Numbered from the stretch's first letter, positions 25,547-35,028 are shown. The stretch is 64,000 nucleotides of DNA from Dyadobacter sp. MSC1_007 (GCF_023667495.1 NZ_JAMOZL010000004.1:62001-126000); one strand, 5' to 3'. A program made the numbers and translations. The notes: generated by a model from the letters alone, not told the origin.

Positions 25547-28003
25547 ATGCGAAACGTTACTACCTATCTTCTGACACTGTTTATCAGCTTTGCTGCCCTT
25601 TCTGTTTTTGCCCAAAAGGCCCAGCAGACCATTTCCGGACGTGTTACCGACGCCGAAGACGGCAAACCTCTTCCAGGAGCAACCATCAAGGCCGGTGAAA
25701 TCAGGGGCACTAGCACAGACAAAGGCGGCAATTTCACCTTGAAAAATATCTCCGATAACATAGAAGCCCTCAGCATCTCCTACATCGGCTATCAAACTTC
25801 GACCGTCGAAATTCAAGGAGGAGGACCGGTTGATATTAAGCTCAAAAGAAGCACTTACCAGGCCGATGAGGTGATTATCAATGCAACCCGGGTGACCGAC
25901 AAGACCGCGATGGCATACACCAATGTCACCGCAGCGGCAATCGATAAGCAGAATCTTGGTCAGGATTTGCCGGTTTTACTCAACTTTTCGCCCTCGCTTG
26001 TAAGCACAAGCGACGCAGGCGGTGGCGTTGGTTACACGGGCATACGCATAAGAGGCTCCGACGCAACGCGTATCAATGTTACGGTCAATGGCATTCCCTA
26101 CAATGATGCAGAAAGTCAGGGTGTTTTTTGGGTCAATATGCCTGATTTCGCTTCATCTGTCAGCAGTATACAAATCCAGCGCGGTGTCGGGACTTCTACG
26201 AACGGGGCGGGCGCATTTGGGGCGTCTGTCAATATCAATACCAATGCATTTCGTCAAAACGCTTACGCTGAACTGAATAACTCCTACGGTTCTTTCAATA
26301 CCTTTAAGAATACATTGAAAGTGGGTTCAGGGCTCATCAAGGACAAATTCACTTTCGACGCACGGCTTTCACGCGTTTCTTCCGACGGCTTTGTCGATAG
26401 GGCTTCATCGGAGCTGCATTCCTACTATTTGTCGGGAGGTTATTTTGGCAAGAAGAGTTTTGTGAGGGTCAATGTTTTTTCCGGAAAAGAGCGCACTTAC
26501 CAGTCGTGGAATGGCGTGCCCGAAGCTCGTCTGAAAGGCGACCGTGAGGGCATTCTCGCTTATATCGATCGCAATGGGCTCGATGAAAAGGATGCAGCAA
26601 ATCTTCTGGATTCGGACAACCGCACTTATAACAGCTACACCTACAAAAACGAAGTAGATAACTATCGCCAGGATCATTATCAGATCGTATCGTCACATAG
26701 TCTCAGCGACAAGCTAACTTTTAATTTGAATGGTTTTCTTGTACGCGGATTAGGCTATTATGAGCAATACCGCAAGCAGGACAAATACAGCAATTACAAC
26801 TTACCAAACGTCGTGATCGGCGGCGATACGCTAAAAAGGACGGACTTGATCCGTCGCCGCTGGCTGGATAACTACTTTTACGGGACCACTTTTTCTTTTG
26901 ATTACAATAGTTTCAAAAAGCTGACCGCCAGTTTTGGCGGCGGCTGGAACAAGTATGATGGTGACCATTACGGTCAGATTATCTGGGCAAGAAATGCCGG
27001 AAATACCGGGAATGAGCATCAATACTATTTCAGTGAGGGCAAGAAAAAGGATTTCAATCTTTATGGAAAACTGTACTACCAGTTTACAGACAAATTAAAC
27101 GCGTTCGCCGACCTGCAATTCCGGAATGTGAACCATACGATCTTCGGGACGGATAACGATCTCGTGCAGCTCGCATTCGATCAATCCTATTCATTTTTTA
27201 ATCCCAAAGCAGGAATTAACTACCAACTGACCGATCAGAGCTCGGTTTACGCGTCGTATAGCATTGGCAACAGGGAGCCTAACCGTGATGATTTTACATC
27301 ATCAACCGCCAATCTTTTCCCCGAAAGCGAAAGAATGCAAAATGTGGAAGCCGGTTTCAGGACGCAACGGGGCAAATGGGCGTTCGCGGCCAATTATTAT
27401 TTAATGAGTTACAAAAACCAGCTTGTTTTGACCGGCCAGATCAACGATGTCGGCAATTCGGTCCGTGTGAATGTTCCGAAAAGCTACCGCACGGGGATCG
27501 AATTGGAAGGCGCTGTGGTGTTCAACCGTTTCCTGAAATGGAATGCTAATGCGACGTTCAGCCAGAACAAGATCCAGAATTTCACTGAATATGTGGTCAA
27601 TTATGACACGGGAGACTACAACACCATCAATCATGGGAAATCCGATATTTCTTTCTCTCCCAATATGATCGCGGGAAGCCAGTTCACTTACACACTCCGA
27701 AAGAACTTGGAACTCGCATTGCTTACCAAGTACGTCGGCAAACAATATCTCGACAACACATCCTCAGAAACGCGGAAACTGGATGCATACCTGACCAACG
27801 ACATCCGTCTTTCCTGGACTATCAAACCAAGCTGGGCCAATGAAATTTCCTTCAACCTGCTCGTAAACAACATTCTTGACGAAAAGTACGAATCGAATGG
27901 CTACACCTACGGCTATTTCGCCGGAGGCGCCCTCACGCAGGAGAATTTCTACTTTCCGCAAGCAGGGCGTAATTTTTTGGTTGGGGTTAATTTCAGGTTT
28001 TGA
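25547..28003 (+). CDS. TonB-dependent outer-membrane receptor under TPP control (predicted thiamine transport)
   Basis: An 818-residue outer-membrane receptor. A signal peptide (MRNVTTYLLTLFISFAALSVFAQ) precedes a carboxypeptidase-regulatory-like domain (TISGRVTDAEDGKPLPGATI, about 27-105). A plug domain (NLGQDLPVLLNFSPSLVS through IRIRGSDATRINVTVNGIPYNDAESQ) and a 22-strand-type barrel ending in an aromatic FLVGVNFRF follow. The riboswitch directly upstream points to uptake of thiamine or a precursor, as predicted in comparative work for TPP-regulated receptors of Bacteroidota. No pnuT, thi or tenA gene follows, so it is a single-gene unit ended by the terminator at 28024. Confidence 0.92.
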   Translation: MRNVTTYLLTLFISFAALSVFAQKAQQTISGRVTDAEDGKPLPGATIKAGEIRGTSTDKGGNFTLKNISDNIEALSISYIGYQTSTVEIQGGGPVDIKLKRSTYQADEVIINATRVTDKTAMAYTNVTAAAIDKQNLGQDLPVLLNFSPSLVSTSDAGGGVGYTGIRIRGSDATRINVTVNGIPYNDAESQGVFWVNMPDFASSVSSIQIQRGVGTSTNGAGAFGASVNINTNAFRQNAYAELNNSYGSFNTFKNTLKVGSGLIKDKFTFDARLSRVSSDGFVDRASSELHSYYLSGGYFGKKSFVRVNVFSGKERTYQSWNGVPEARLKGDREGILAYIDRNGLDEKDAANLLDSDNRTYNSYTYKNEVDNYRQDHYQIVSSHSLSDKLTFNLNGFLVRGLGYYEQYRKQDKYSNYNLPNVVIGGDTLKRTDLIRRRWLDNYFYGTTFSFDYNSFKKLTASFGGGWNKYDGDHYGQIIWARNAGNTGNEHQYYFSEGKKKDFNLYGKLYYQFTDKLNAFADLQFRNVNHTIFGTDNDLVQLAFDQSYSFFNPKAGINYQLTDQSSVYASYSIGNREPNRDDFTSSTANLFPESERMQNVEAGFRTQRGKWAFAANYYLMSYKNQLVLTGQINDVGNSVRVNVPKSYRTGIELEGAVVFNRFLKWNANATFSQNKIQNFTEYVVNYDTGDYNTINHGKSDISFSPNMIAGSQFTYTLRKNLELALLTKYVGKQYLDNTSSETRKLDAYLTNDIRLSWTIKPSWANEISFNLLVNNILDEKYESNGYTYGYFAGGALTQENFYFPQAGRNFLVGVNFRF

Positions 28004-28023
28004 TAAGCACTTTCAATTTTTTC

Positions 28024-28060
28024 AAGCGGTTCCGGGCTGTGCGCAAGGAACCGCTTTTAT
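28024..28060 (+). terminator. Terminator of the TonB receptor gene
   Basis: A perfect 10-bp stem AAGCGGTTCC / GGAACCGCTT with a 13-nt loop is followed by TTATTT. Confidence 0.85.
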
Positions 28061-28107
28061 TTGTTAACTTGGCTTGCTAATTATTTTATTCACACACATT
28101 CAATATC

Positions 28108-28782
28108 ATGAAGTCGTTCGAAACACAAAGTATCATTGGCGTTGGTACAGGCATTTACACTCTCACCGACATTGCCAGCATTCTCCAACTACCGGCCGCA
28201 AAGGTACGGCGATGGATGCATGAATATTGGCAACTCCGATTCGGTTCGCCCGAATCTGAATTTTCCTATGGATCCGGTAAAGAGCTCGTTACAAACTTTC
28301 TGACCCTTATTGAGTTCTTCACATTCTATCAACTTCGGCATCACGGTGTGAGCGCACAAAAAATAGTCAAAGCTCATGGTATTCTGGAAATCACATTCGG
28401 AACAAAGTACCCGTTTGCTCAATCCAACATTCTTACCGACGGAAGGCCAGTGCTATTTAGCGGCGAAGTCGGCGAGCTCATAAAAGCTGACGAAACACTG
28501 CAAATAACGATTAAAGAGATTTTCGAACCGTTTTGTAAGAAAGTGGAATTTAATGAAGACGATATCGTGAAACGCTTTTTCCCAATGGGTAAAGACCACA
28601 GTATAGTCATCGATCCAAAGCGACAATTTGGCCAACCTGTCATAGACGACACTAATATTTTGGCAGAAACCATATACAATCTTCATCGTGGCGGAGAATC
28701 GGTAGAGACTATTACCTGTCTTTATGAACTGACAGTTGATCAGGTCAATGACGCTATCAACTATTATCGCAGGGCAGCATGA
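28108..28782 (+). CDS. DUF433 antitoxin-like protein with N-terminal HTH-like region
   Basis: A 224-residue protein. The last 55 residues (IDPKRQFGQPVIDDTNILAETIYNLHRGGESVETITCLYELTVDQVNDAI) are a DUF433 domain, a winged-helix-like fold found in VapB-type antitoxins. The N-terminal part (YTLTDIASILQLPAAKVRRWMHEYW) looks like a MerR-type or similar DNA-binding helix-turn-helix. At 224 residues it is about twice the size of a minimal DUF433 antitoxin and could act as antitoxin and autorepressor. It overlaps the DUF5615 gene by 4 bp. Confidence 0.8.
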   Translation: MKSFETQSIIGVGTGIYTLTDIASILQLPAAKVRRWMHEYWQLRFGSPESEFSYGSGKELVTNFLTLIEFFTFYQLRHHGVSAQKIVKAHGILEITFGTKYPFAQSNILTDGRPVLFSGEVGELIKADETLQITIKEIFEPFCKKVEFNEDDIVKRFFPMGKDHSIVIDPKRQFGQPVIDDTNILAETIYNLHRGGESVETITCLYELTVDQVNDAINYYRRAA

Positions 28783-29177
28783 AGATTTACATTGACGAAA
28801 ACCTCTCACCATTTATAGCGGAAAGCTTAAACATTCTTGAAATTCCAAATCGCGATGGATTCCAGGTATTGTCTATAAAAAAAGCTTTCGGCAAAGGTAT
28901 TTCCGACGAAGATTGGTTAGCTAAGATTGGCGAAGAAAACGCTGTTGTTATTACGCAGGATTTCAATATTCACAGAAACCAATATCAACGAGAGCTATAT
29001 AAACAACATAATGTAGGGCTGTTCTTTCTAAGTCCACCTTCCAAAACGGGCTACCAGTACTGGGAAATGGTTGAACAGATCGTCAAACGATGGCGCGATA
29101 TCAAGAAACATTGCAAAAGCGAAAGACCGTTTGCATTCCGCTGTACTTCACGAAGCTCAGATTTTGAGAGGCTATAA
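28779..29177 (+). CDS. DUF5615 PIN-like protein, putative toxin
   Basis: A 132-residue protein starting [18 protein letters not shown], with the D of the PIN-like acidic site (IDENLSP) and a second acidic stretch ([22 protein letters not shown]). This is the DUF5615/Mut7-C-like PIN nuclease pattern. Coupled by a 4-bp overlap to a DUF433 gene, it forms the typical type II toxin-antitoxin arrangement, with the antitoxin first. Ribonuclease activity is predicted by family only. Confidence 0.8.
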   Translation: MKIYIDENLSPFIAESLNILEIPNRDGFQVLSIKKAFGKGISDEDWLAKIGEENAVVITQDFNIHRNQYQRELYKQHNVGLFFLSPPSKTGYQYWEMVEQIVKRWRDIKKHCKSERPFAFRCTSRSSDFERL

Positions 29178-29212
29178 TTGGATATTGCAATTCGCTATAT
29201 CCACTTTCTCCC

Positions 29213-29220
29213 TACCTTTG
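29213..29220 (+). promoter_or_regulatory. -7 element of hemE; near-leaderless start
   Basis: TACCTTTG (exact TAnnTTTG) ends 4 bp before the hemE ATG. Transcription would begin at or within a few bases of the start codon, implying a leaderless or nearly leaderless mRNA. Confidence 0.55.
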
Positions 29221-29224
29221 CCGC

Positions 29225-30253
29225 ATGAAATTGAAAAATGACCTTTTATTACGGGCGGCACGTGGAGAAAAAACAGAACGCACGCCTGTATGGATGATGC
29301 GCCAGGCCGGACGCATTCTTGCGGAATACCGGGCGGTTCGCGAAAAAGCCGGAAGCTTTATTACCCTTGCCACTACGCCCGAAATGGCCGCCGAAGTAAC
29401 CCTTCAACCCGTTGACCTGCTGGGTGTAGACGCTGCCATCATATTTTCCGACATTCTGGTGATTCCCGAGGCGATGGGACTACCTTATGAAATGGTCGAG
29501 CAACGCGGACCGGTGTTCCCGGCAACGGTGCATACACTTGACGATCTTAAAAAGTTACACGTCGCCGAGCCCGAAACAGATCTGAAATACGTCCTGGACG
29601 CTATTAAACTTACGAAACAAGGACTTGCAGGTCGCGTTCCGCTTATTGGTTTTGCTGGTGCCCCTTTTACGATCTTTTGCTACATGACGGAAGGCAAAGG
29701 CTCCAAAACGTTTTCAATAGCCAAAAAGCATTTGTATGCGGATCCTGAGTTTTCGCACGCATTGCTTCAAAATATCACCGACAGCACCATTGCCTATTTA
29801 AAAGCGCAGATAAATGCCGGCGCGGACCTTGTGCAGCTGTTCGATTCCTGGGCGGGCATTCTGTCGCCGGAACAATACCGCATTTTCTCGCTGCCTTATA
29901 TCAAACAAATCTGCGATGCCATTACAGAGGTTCCCATCACTGTTTTTGCAAAAGGTGCTTTCTTCGCAAGAAAAGAGATAGGCGAGCTGAATTGCGAAGT
30001 GGTCGGCCTTGACTGGAATATGGACATCGCCGAATCTCGCGCGCTTATTCCAGGCAAAACCCTGCAGGGTAACCTTGATCCTTGCGTGTTATACTCCTCT
30101 TTCGACCAGATCAGGGTGGAAGTGAAGAAAATGATCGGCCAGTTTGGCACGCAGCGTTACATTGCCAACCTGGGCCACGGGGTTTATCCGGATACCAGTC
30201 CCGACAAAGTCCGTTGTTTCATTGAAGCGGTAAAAGAATACTCTTCCCTCTGA
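29225..30253 (+). CDS. hemE: Uroporphyrinogen decarboxylase
   Basis: A 342-residue enzyme of haem biosynthesis that decarboxylates uroporphyrinogen III to coproporphyrinogen III in the cytoplasm. The N-terminal signature [18 protein letters not shown] and the second signature [20 protein letters not shown] are intact, as is the C-terminal [15 protein letters not shown]. Length matches the family (340-355). It is followed after 3 bp by the HAD phosphatase gene, with which it forms an operon. Confidence 0.96.
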   Translation: MKLKNDLLLRAARGEKTERTPVWMMRQAGRILAEYRAVREKAGSFITLATTPEMAAEVTLQPVDLLGVDAAIIFSDILVIPEAMGLPYEMVEQRGPVFPATVHTLDDLKKLHVAEPETDLKYVLDAIKLTKQGLAGRVPLIGFAGAPFTIFCYMTEGKGSKTFSIAKKHLYADPEFSHALLQNITDSTIAYLKAQINAGADLVQLFDSWAGILSPEQYRIFSLPYIKQICDAITEVPITVFAKGAFFARKEIGELNCEVVGLDWNMDIAESRALIPGKTLQGNLDPCVLYSSFDQIRVEVKKMIGQFGTQRYIANLGHGVYPDTSPDKVRCFIEAVKEYSSL

Positions 30254-30256
30254 TTT

Positions 30257-30790
30257 ATGTCTTTGAATAAAAAAAAATGCGTGTTCCTCGATCGTGACGG
30301 GGTACTAAACGAGGATTGCCCGGACTATTTGTACAGGCTGGAAGAACTTGTCATTCCGGAGGGTGTCGTGGAGGCCCTGCAACTTTTAAAGAAGGCCGGT
30401 TACCTGCTGATCGTGATCACAAATCAGGCCGGCATTGCGAAAGGGCTCTACCAGGCCGAAAATGTGTATGCGATTCACAATGCAATGCAGGAAGCGTCAG
30501 GAAATGCGTTGGACGATTTGTATTTCTCTCCTTATCACCCGGGCTATTCAGGAAATTCATTGTCCAGAAAGCCGGGCTCGTTACTGATCGAGAAAGCAAT
30601 TGCTAAATACGACATCGATCCGGCGCAATCGTGGATGGTCGGTGATCGGGACCGGGATATGGAAGCGGGACAACGCGCAGGTTTGAAAACCATACACATT
30701 ATCCCGGAAACTGAAAACAATGCTGGGGATTACCAAGCCGCAAACCTCCTGGAAGCGGCGAAAATAATACTAGCCCAGGGAGGTCGCTAA
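30257..30790 (+). CDS. HAD-IIIA phosphatase, GmhB-like but lacking the zinc-loop cysteines
   Basis: A 177-residue HAD hydrolase. The catalytic motif I is FLDRDGVLNED (nucleophile D12, acid D14), motif II VITNQAGIAKG, and later SWMVGDRDRDMEAGQRAGL. Overall it resembles D-glycero-D-manno-heptose-1,7-bisphosphate 7-phosphatase and histidinol-phosphate phosphatase. The loop that binds zinc in GmhB (CPHHP...C.CRKP) reads SPYHPGYSGNSLSRKPG here: the cysteines are replaced, the His and RKP are kept. It is transcribed with hemE and its stop overlaps the convergent small lipoprotein gene by 4 bp. Confidence 0.8.
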   Translation: MSLNKKKCVFLDRDGVLNEDCPDYLYRLEELVIPEGVVEALQLLKKAGYLLIVITNQAGIAKGLYQAENVYAIHNAMQEASGNALDDLYFSPYHPGYSGNSLSRKPGSLLIEKAIAKYDIDPAQSWMVGDRDRDMEAGQRAGLKTIHIIPETENNAGDYQAANLLEAAKIILAQGGR

Positions 30791-30915
30791 ACCCTGTGAG
30801 CCGGCGCTGATGGCGCTGCTTTTTGTACAGAACCATATGCAGGACAGGCGTGCTTGGTACATGATGCCACCGCCATTGTTCCGCAAATAGCCAGGAGAAG
30901 TAAGATCTTTTTCAT
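30787..30915 (-). CDS. Very small lipoprotein
   Basis: A 42-residue lipoprotein. I start it at MKKILLLLAICGTMAVASC, ignoring a 31-residue upstream extension without character. The lipobox is VASC, and the mature peptide is only TKHACPAYGSVQKAAPSAPAHRV after the lipid-bearing Cys. The CPAYG motif recurs in tiny Bacteroidota lipoproteins, as far as I recall. A TATTTTTG -7-like element lies about 30 bp upstream. Function unknown. Confidence 0.65.
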   Translation of the reverse strand: MKKILLLLAICGTMAVASCTKHACPAYGSVQKAAPSAPAHRV

Positions 30916-30944
30916 TTTCCGGTTCGTATAAAATATTGTCACCA

Positions 30945-30952
30945 CAAAAATA
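30945..30952 (-). promoter_or_regulatory. Possible -7 element of the small lipoprotein gene
   Basis: TATTTTTG on the minus strand, 29 bp before the ATG at 30915. Confidence 0.35.
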
Positions 30953-31026
30953 TAAAAATAAGTTCTTTGAATCAGCGTTTTAGCCAGACTAATAACGAAC
31001 TCATTCAAAGAACTTTATATACGTTG

Positions 31027-32508
31027 TCAGATTTTTGTTTCTGCCAGCTCCTCTTCCGTTTCCACAGGTGCTTTTTCGCTTTCTTTCCTCGTGGTTTCCG
31101 GTGCGGTAAAAGATTCCTCTTTGAAACCCAATATCCGCAACATCGACTCGCTGTTTTGCTCTTCTGCGAAAACCCGCGTGGTAATGCGTCCTTCCTCGTC
31201 ACGGTCCACGAGCACGTGCTTAGGCGCGGGGATCAGGCAATGCTGGATCCCACCGTAGCCTCCCAATGATTCCTGGTAAGCTCCTGTATGGAAAAATCCG
31301 ATGTACTGCGACTCGTTTTCCTCGAAAATAGGCATATACAAGTCAGCGCTGTGCATTTCACTGTTATAAAAATCCTGTGAATCGCAAGTCAAACCGCCCA
31401 GGTTCACCTTTTGATAAGGATTATCCCAGTTATTGATCGGCAGCATAATATATTTCTGGTTCATTCCCCACGAATCAGGCAACTGGGTGATGAATGATCC
31501 GTTGATCATATACCAGAGCTCTTTGTCGTTTTGCAGCTTTTTATCAATGATTTCATAAATCACCGCGCCGCTTTCTCCGACTGTATAGCTTCCAAACTCC
31601 GTGAAGATGTGAGGAACCGGCACGTTGTTCTTGTTACAGATCCATTGGATGTTTTCAATGATTTCATCGATCATTTGCTGGTAATCGTAACCTGCCTGCA
31701 AAGAAGTCTGGATCGGAAGCCCGCCGCCGATATCGATGGAGTCGAGTTCGGGGCAAATCTTCTTCATTTCGCAGTACTTGAACATAAACCGGGTAAGCTC
31801 ACTCCAATAGTAGGCGCTGTCCTTGATGCCGGTATTGATAAAGAAGTGCAGCATTTTGAGCTTAAACCGTGGATTCGGCTCGATTTTCTCCTTATAAAGC
31901 TGCTGCACATCGTTATACCGGATTCCAAGACGGGAGGTATAAAATGCAAAGTTCGGTTCTTCGTCAGTAGCAATGCGCATTCCGAAATTGACCGTGTCAG
32001 CGGTTACCTGCTGCTCATATGATTCAATTTCTTTCAGGTTATCCAGAATGGGGATCACATTAAAGCCTTCGTTGATCAGCTCGCTCAGATACTGCGTGTA
32101 ACGCGGCAATTTGTAGCCGTTTGCCAGAATGAACGTGCCCTTATTGACCTTACCCCTGCGATATAGCTCGCGGATAATGGGGATATCAAAAGACGATGAT
32201 GTTTCAAGGTGGATGTTATGCTTCAGCGCCTCTTCCAGCACAAAACTGAAATGGGATGACTTCGTGCAGTAACAATAGGTATAGGTCCCTTTGTAATTAT
32301 GTCTTTTGAAGGCGTTCCGGAAAAACATATTCGCATTTTCGATATGTTCTCCGATCTTGGGCAGATAATTGATCTTCAATGGCGTACCATGTTCCTTGAT
32401 GATATCCATCAGTGGTACATTGTTGAACAGCAATTCATTATTGTCAACGTTAAACTCCATCGTAGGGAACTCGAACGTCTGCTGAATCAGGTCAATGTAG
32501 CTTTTCAT
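31027..32508 (-). CDS. speA: Arginine decarboxylase (fold III, Bacteroidota type)
   Basis: A 493-residue PLP-dependent decarboxylase of the alanine-racemase fold. I start it at MKSYIDLIQQTFEFPTMEF; the longer frame adds 53 residues that lie in the upstream gap. The PLP lysine is in YTYCYCTKSSHFSFVLEEA. Further blocks are GFNVIPILDNLKEI, DSIDIGGGLPIQ, and GLTCDSQDFYNS with the conserved Cys-Asp of the active site. It would make agmatine from arginine, the first step of polyamine synthesis. No agmatinase or agmatine deiminase gene is adjacent. Confidence 0.88.
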   Translation of the reverse strand: MKSYIDLIQQTFEFPTMEFNVDNNELLFNNVPLMDIIKEHGTPLKINYLPKIGEHIENANMFFRNAFKRHNYKGTYTYCYCTKSSHFSFVLEEALKHNIHLETSSSFDIPIIRELYRRGKVNKGTFILANGYKLPRYTQYLSELINEGFNVIPILDNLKEIESYEQQVTADTVNFGMRIATDEEPNFAFYTSRLGIRYNDVQQLYKEKIEPNPRFKLKMLHFFINTGIKDSAYYWSELTRFMFKYCEMKKICPELDSIDIGGGLPIQTSLQAGYDYQQMIDEIIENIQWICNKNNVPVPHIFTEFGSYTVGESGAVIYEIIDKKLQNDKELWYMINGSFITQLPDSWGMNQKYIMLPINNWDNPYQKVNLGGLTCDSQDFYNSEMHSADLYMPIFEENESQYIGFFHTGAYQESLGGYGGIQHCLIPAPKHVLVDRDEEGRITTRVFAEEQNSESMLRILGFKEESFTAPETTRKESEKAPVETEEELAETKI

Positions 32509-33050
32509 TGATTTGTTTGTCGCGATAGCAATTAGTGAATTGGGAGTTAAAAAATAGGAACAAAAACGACCCGAAAATTGGTCAGAATATGTGTCATTTC
32601 CAAACACGGATAACCGGTAAATCATTCCCACCGGAAAGCAATTTATCTCTCTATTTCCCAAGTTCATACCTGAAATTCCCCGCTTAATAATTATTTAATT
32701 GACCAATGGTATGATTACTGCCTAGTTTTAAGCGGGATATTTAATTTCTATGCTTGCAGCGGTTACAAAAAGCACTGCTCACACAGCACCGGTTAGGAGC
32801 TATTTTATTCTTGATATATTCATATTTCATCAACAAACATTTCTCAACAAACTAAAACCATTTCCTATGAACCTGCATCAATACCTCCCACCCCATACCC
32901 TATATAAAACGCTCACAGACAATGGAAAGCGTTGAAAATCAACTTATTTTGTGACAACTTGCCATGCCATCGGTTACTAAGGCTTAGAAAACTTTCAACA
33001 TTTACAAAGTTTCCTTAGTTTTTATCATTCGAAAATTTCAAATTTGCCCT
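32509..33050. other. 542-bp intergenic region between speA and tetR
   Basis: The region separates the divergent speA and efflux-operon tetR genes. It is AT-rich and contains one clear structure, the inverted repeat at 32983-33018. Short open frames here (for example 32750-32935) have no recognisable features. The promoters of both genes should lie here. Confidence 0.6.
32983..33018. promoter_or_regulatory. Inverted repeat, probable TetR operator of the efflux operon
   Basis: CTTAGAAAACTTT and AAAGTTTCCTTAG form a 13-bp inverted repeat (11 of 13 paired) with a 10-nt centre. It ends 32 bp before the GTG start of the tetR gene that opens the efflux operon. A -7-like CAAATTTG lies at 33039-33046. 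Confidence 0.5.
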
Positions 33051-33692
33051 GTGAAAGAGCGAATTATAAAATCGGCATTGAACCTCTTCTGGCGCTATGG
33101 TATCAAAAGCGTCACGATGGACGACATTGCCAAGGACCTGGGAATTTCAAAACGGACCATTTATCAGCATTACTCGGATAAGGAAGCCATTCTCGCACTC
33201 GTGATCCAGGAAGAGATCAAAACTCAGAAGTGCGAAATGGATGAACTGGACAAGCAGACGGATAATCCAATCGAGCAAATGATGTTTGCATCGACCCAAA
33301 TGCGGGACACGCTTTCGAACATGAGCCCGACGCTTTTATATGATCTGAAAAAATATTACCCGAATGCCTGGGAGCTGTTTCAGAATTTCAAGCATGAATA
33401 CATTATCAAAAGTATTCGTGACAATCTGGTAAAAGGGATCGAGCTGGGACTTTACCGTCCCGATATCGATGTGGAGGTCCTTTCGCTCCTCCGCGTAGAG
33501 CAGATCGTCATGGCATTCGACCCGACGATCTTCCCGGCCAGGAAATTTAATATGATGGATACCCAAATGCAGTTTCTGCTGCATTTCATGCGCGGTGTAC
33601 TATCGGATAAAGGATTTGAATACTACAACACCATCAAAGATAAATCAGCAATTGAACTCAATACCCATGAAAAATGCCAAAACAATACGTAG
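33051..33692 (+). CDS. TetR-family regulator of the RND efflux operon
   Basis: A 213-residue regulator with GTG start. The N-terminal HTH is FWRYGIKSVTMDDIAKDLGISKRTIYQHYSDKEAIL, a canonical TetR-N domain. It is the first gene of a four-gene tripartite efflux operon and its end overlaps the TolC gene by 26 bp. It probably represses itself and the pump genes through the inverted repeat at 32983-33018 and is released by a pump substrate. This is inferred from position. Confidence 0.88.
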   Translation: MKERIIKSALNLFWRYGIKSVTMDDIAKDLGISKRTIYQHYSDKEAILALVIQEEIKTQKCEMDELDKQTDNPIEQMMFASTQMRDTLSNMSPTLLYDLKKYYPNAWELFQNFKHEYIIKSIRDNLVKGIELGLYRPDIDVEVLSLLRVEQIVMAFDPTIFPARKFNMMDTQMQFLLHFMRGVLSDKGFEYYNTIKDKSAIELNTHEKCQNNT

Positions 33693-35028
33693 CACGTTGA
33701 CAGTGCTGACGGCACTGATAAGTTTTGTTCCGTTATATGCGCAAACAGGCTATTCTCTCAAGGAAGCGGTCGACTATGCGATCAAGCATAACCTAAATAT
33801 AAAGAATGCGCAGCTGGACGCGGTTTCGGCAGAAGCGCGCATTGGCGAAATCCGTGCAACAGGCTTGCCGCAAGTAACCGGAGCTGTTTCGCTGACCAAT
33901 AACATTATCATCCCAAAGTTCTTTTTTCCTGCAAAGACCTTCGATCCGACGGCTCCCGACGATGCACCGCCAACCCCGGTCGAATTCGGTATTCCATGGC
34001 AGGGCTCGGCTTCCGCGACTTTGAACCAGCTTATTTTTAACGGTTCCTATTTTATAGGTCTCAAAGCAGCGGCGACCTACCGGGAGCTAGCTCAAAAAAC
34101 CACTACTTCATCGAAAGTATCGGTTGCCGAAGCGGTTACGAAAGCCTACTATTCTGCCCAGGTAGCCGAAGAGCGGGCCAAATTGCTCGATCTGAACATC
34201 GCCCGTGTAGACTCATCCATGCGCGAAACAAAGGCTATGCATGCGAGCGGATTTGTGGAGTTACTCGATGTAAACCGCCTCGAAGTGCAGATCAACAACC
34301 TGCAAACGGAACGCCAGAAAGTACAGAACCTGATCGAGTTGAGTTATGCATTACTGAAATACCAGATGGGCATGGCTGCGAACGAGTCCATTAAGCTGAC
34401 AGATGATATTAATGCAGTAAATGTGGATGAACTCAGGGCACAATCGGCCAATACGGATGCGAGCTATGAGCAAAGGATCGAGTATTCTTTGCTGAATACA
34501 CAGGAAAAGCTGGCCCAACTGGATCTGCGTAACGTGCGGAGCGGCTATCTCCCAAACCTGTCGGCCTCGCTTGGATATGGATACAATGCAGGTATGGACA
34601 AGTTTTCCCAGCTATTTACCAATAAATGGTTCAATAACATGGTCCTCGCAGTTAATCTCAACATTCCGATTTTTGATGGTTTTACTAAAAAATACCAGAT
34701 CAACCAGAAAAAGATCGCCATCGACAAGGTTAAGAACAGCCAGACATTGCTGAAACAGTCGATCGACCTGGAAAACAACCAGGCGAGTATCAATATCAAG
34801 AATGCATTCGCCACGCTTGAAACACAAAAACGGAACCTGACACTTGCAGAAGAGATCGTAAGGGTTTCGAAAATCAAATATAAAGAAGGGGTAGGCTCGA
34901 ATATCGAGGTAATTAATGCTGAATCATCATTGAAAGAAGCGCAGACCAATTACTTCACCGCGTTGTACGACCTGATGATCGCGAAAGTGGATCTCAGCAA
35001 GGCGAAAGGCGAGCTCTATTCCGAATAA
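33667..35028 (+). CDS. TolC-family outer-membrane efflux protein
   Basis: A 453-residue outer-membrane channel. I start at MKNAKTIRSTLTVLTALISFVPLYAQ, a clear signal peptide that overlaps the end of tetR by 26 bp. The mature start TGYSLKEAVDYAIKHNLNIKNAQLDAVSAEARIGEIRATGLPQVTGAVS is the typical OEP repeat with the conserved Pro. A second OEP repeat (LAQLDLRNVRSGYLPNLSASLGYGYN) follows. It would form the trimeric tunnel of the tripartite pump with the next two genes. Confidence 0.92.
   Translation: MKNAKTIRSTLTVLTALISFVPLYAQTGYSLKEAVDYAIKHNLNIKNAQLDAVSAEARIGEIRATGLPQVTGAVSLTNNIIIPKFFFPAKTFDPTAPDDAPPTPVEFGIPWQGSASATLNQLIFNGSYFIGLKAAATYRELAQKTTTSSKVSVAEAVTKAYYSAQVAEERAKLLDLNIARVDSSMRETKAMHASGFVELLDVNRLEVQINNLQTERQKVQNLIELSYALLKYQMGMAANESIKLTDDINAVNVDELRAQSANTDASYEQRIEYSLLNTQEKLAQLDLRNVRSGYLPNLSASLGYGYNAGMDKFSQLFTNKWFNNMVLAVNLNIPIFDGFTKKYQINQKKIAIDKVKNSQTLLKQSIDLENNQASINIKNAFATLETQKRNLTLAEEIVRVSKIKYKEGVGSNIEVINAESSLKEAQTNYFTALYDLMIAKVDLSKAKGELYSE

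Noticed and set aside
32750..32935. 61-residue open frame between speA and tetR
   Set aside because: Low-complexity AT-rich sequence in a promoter region with no recognisable signal or motif.
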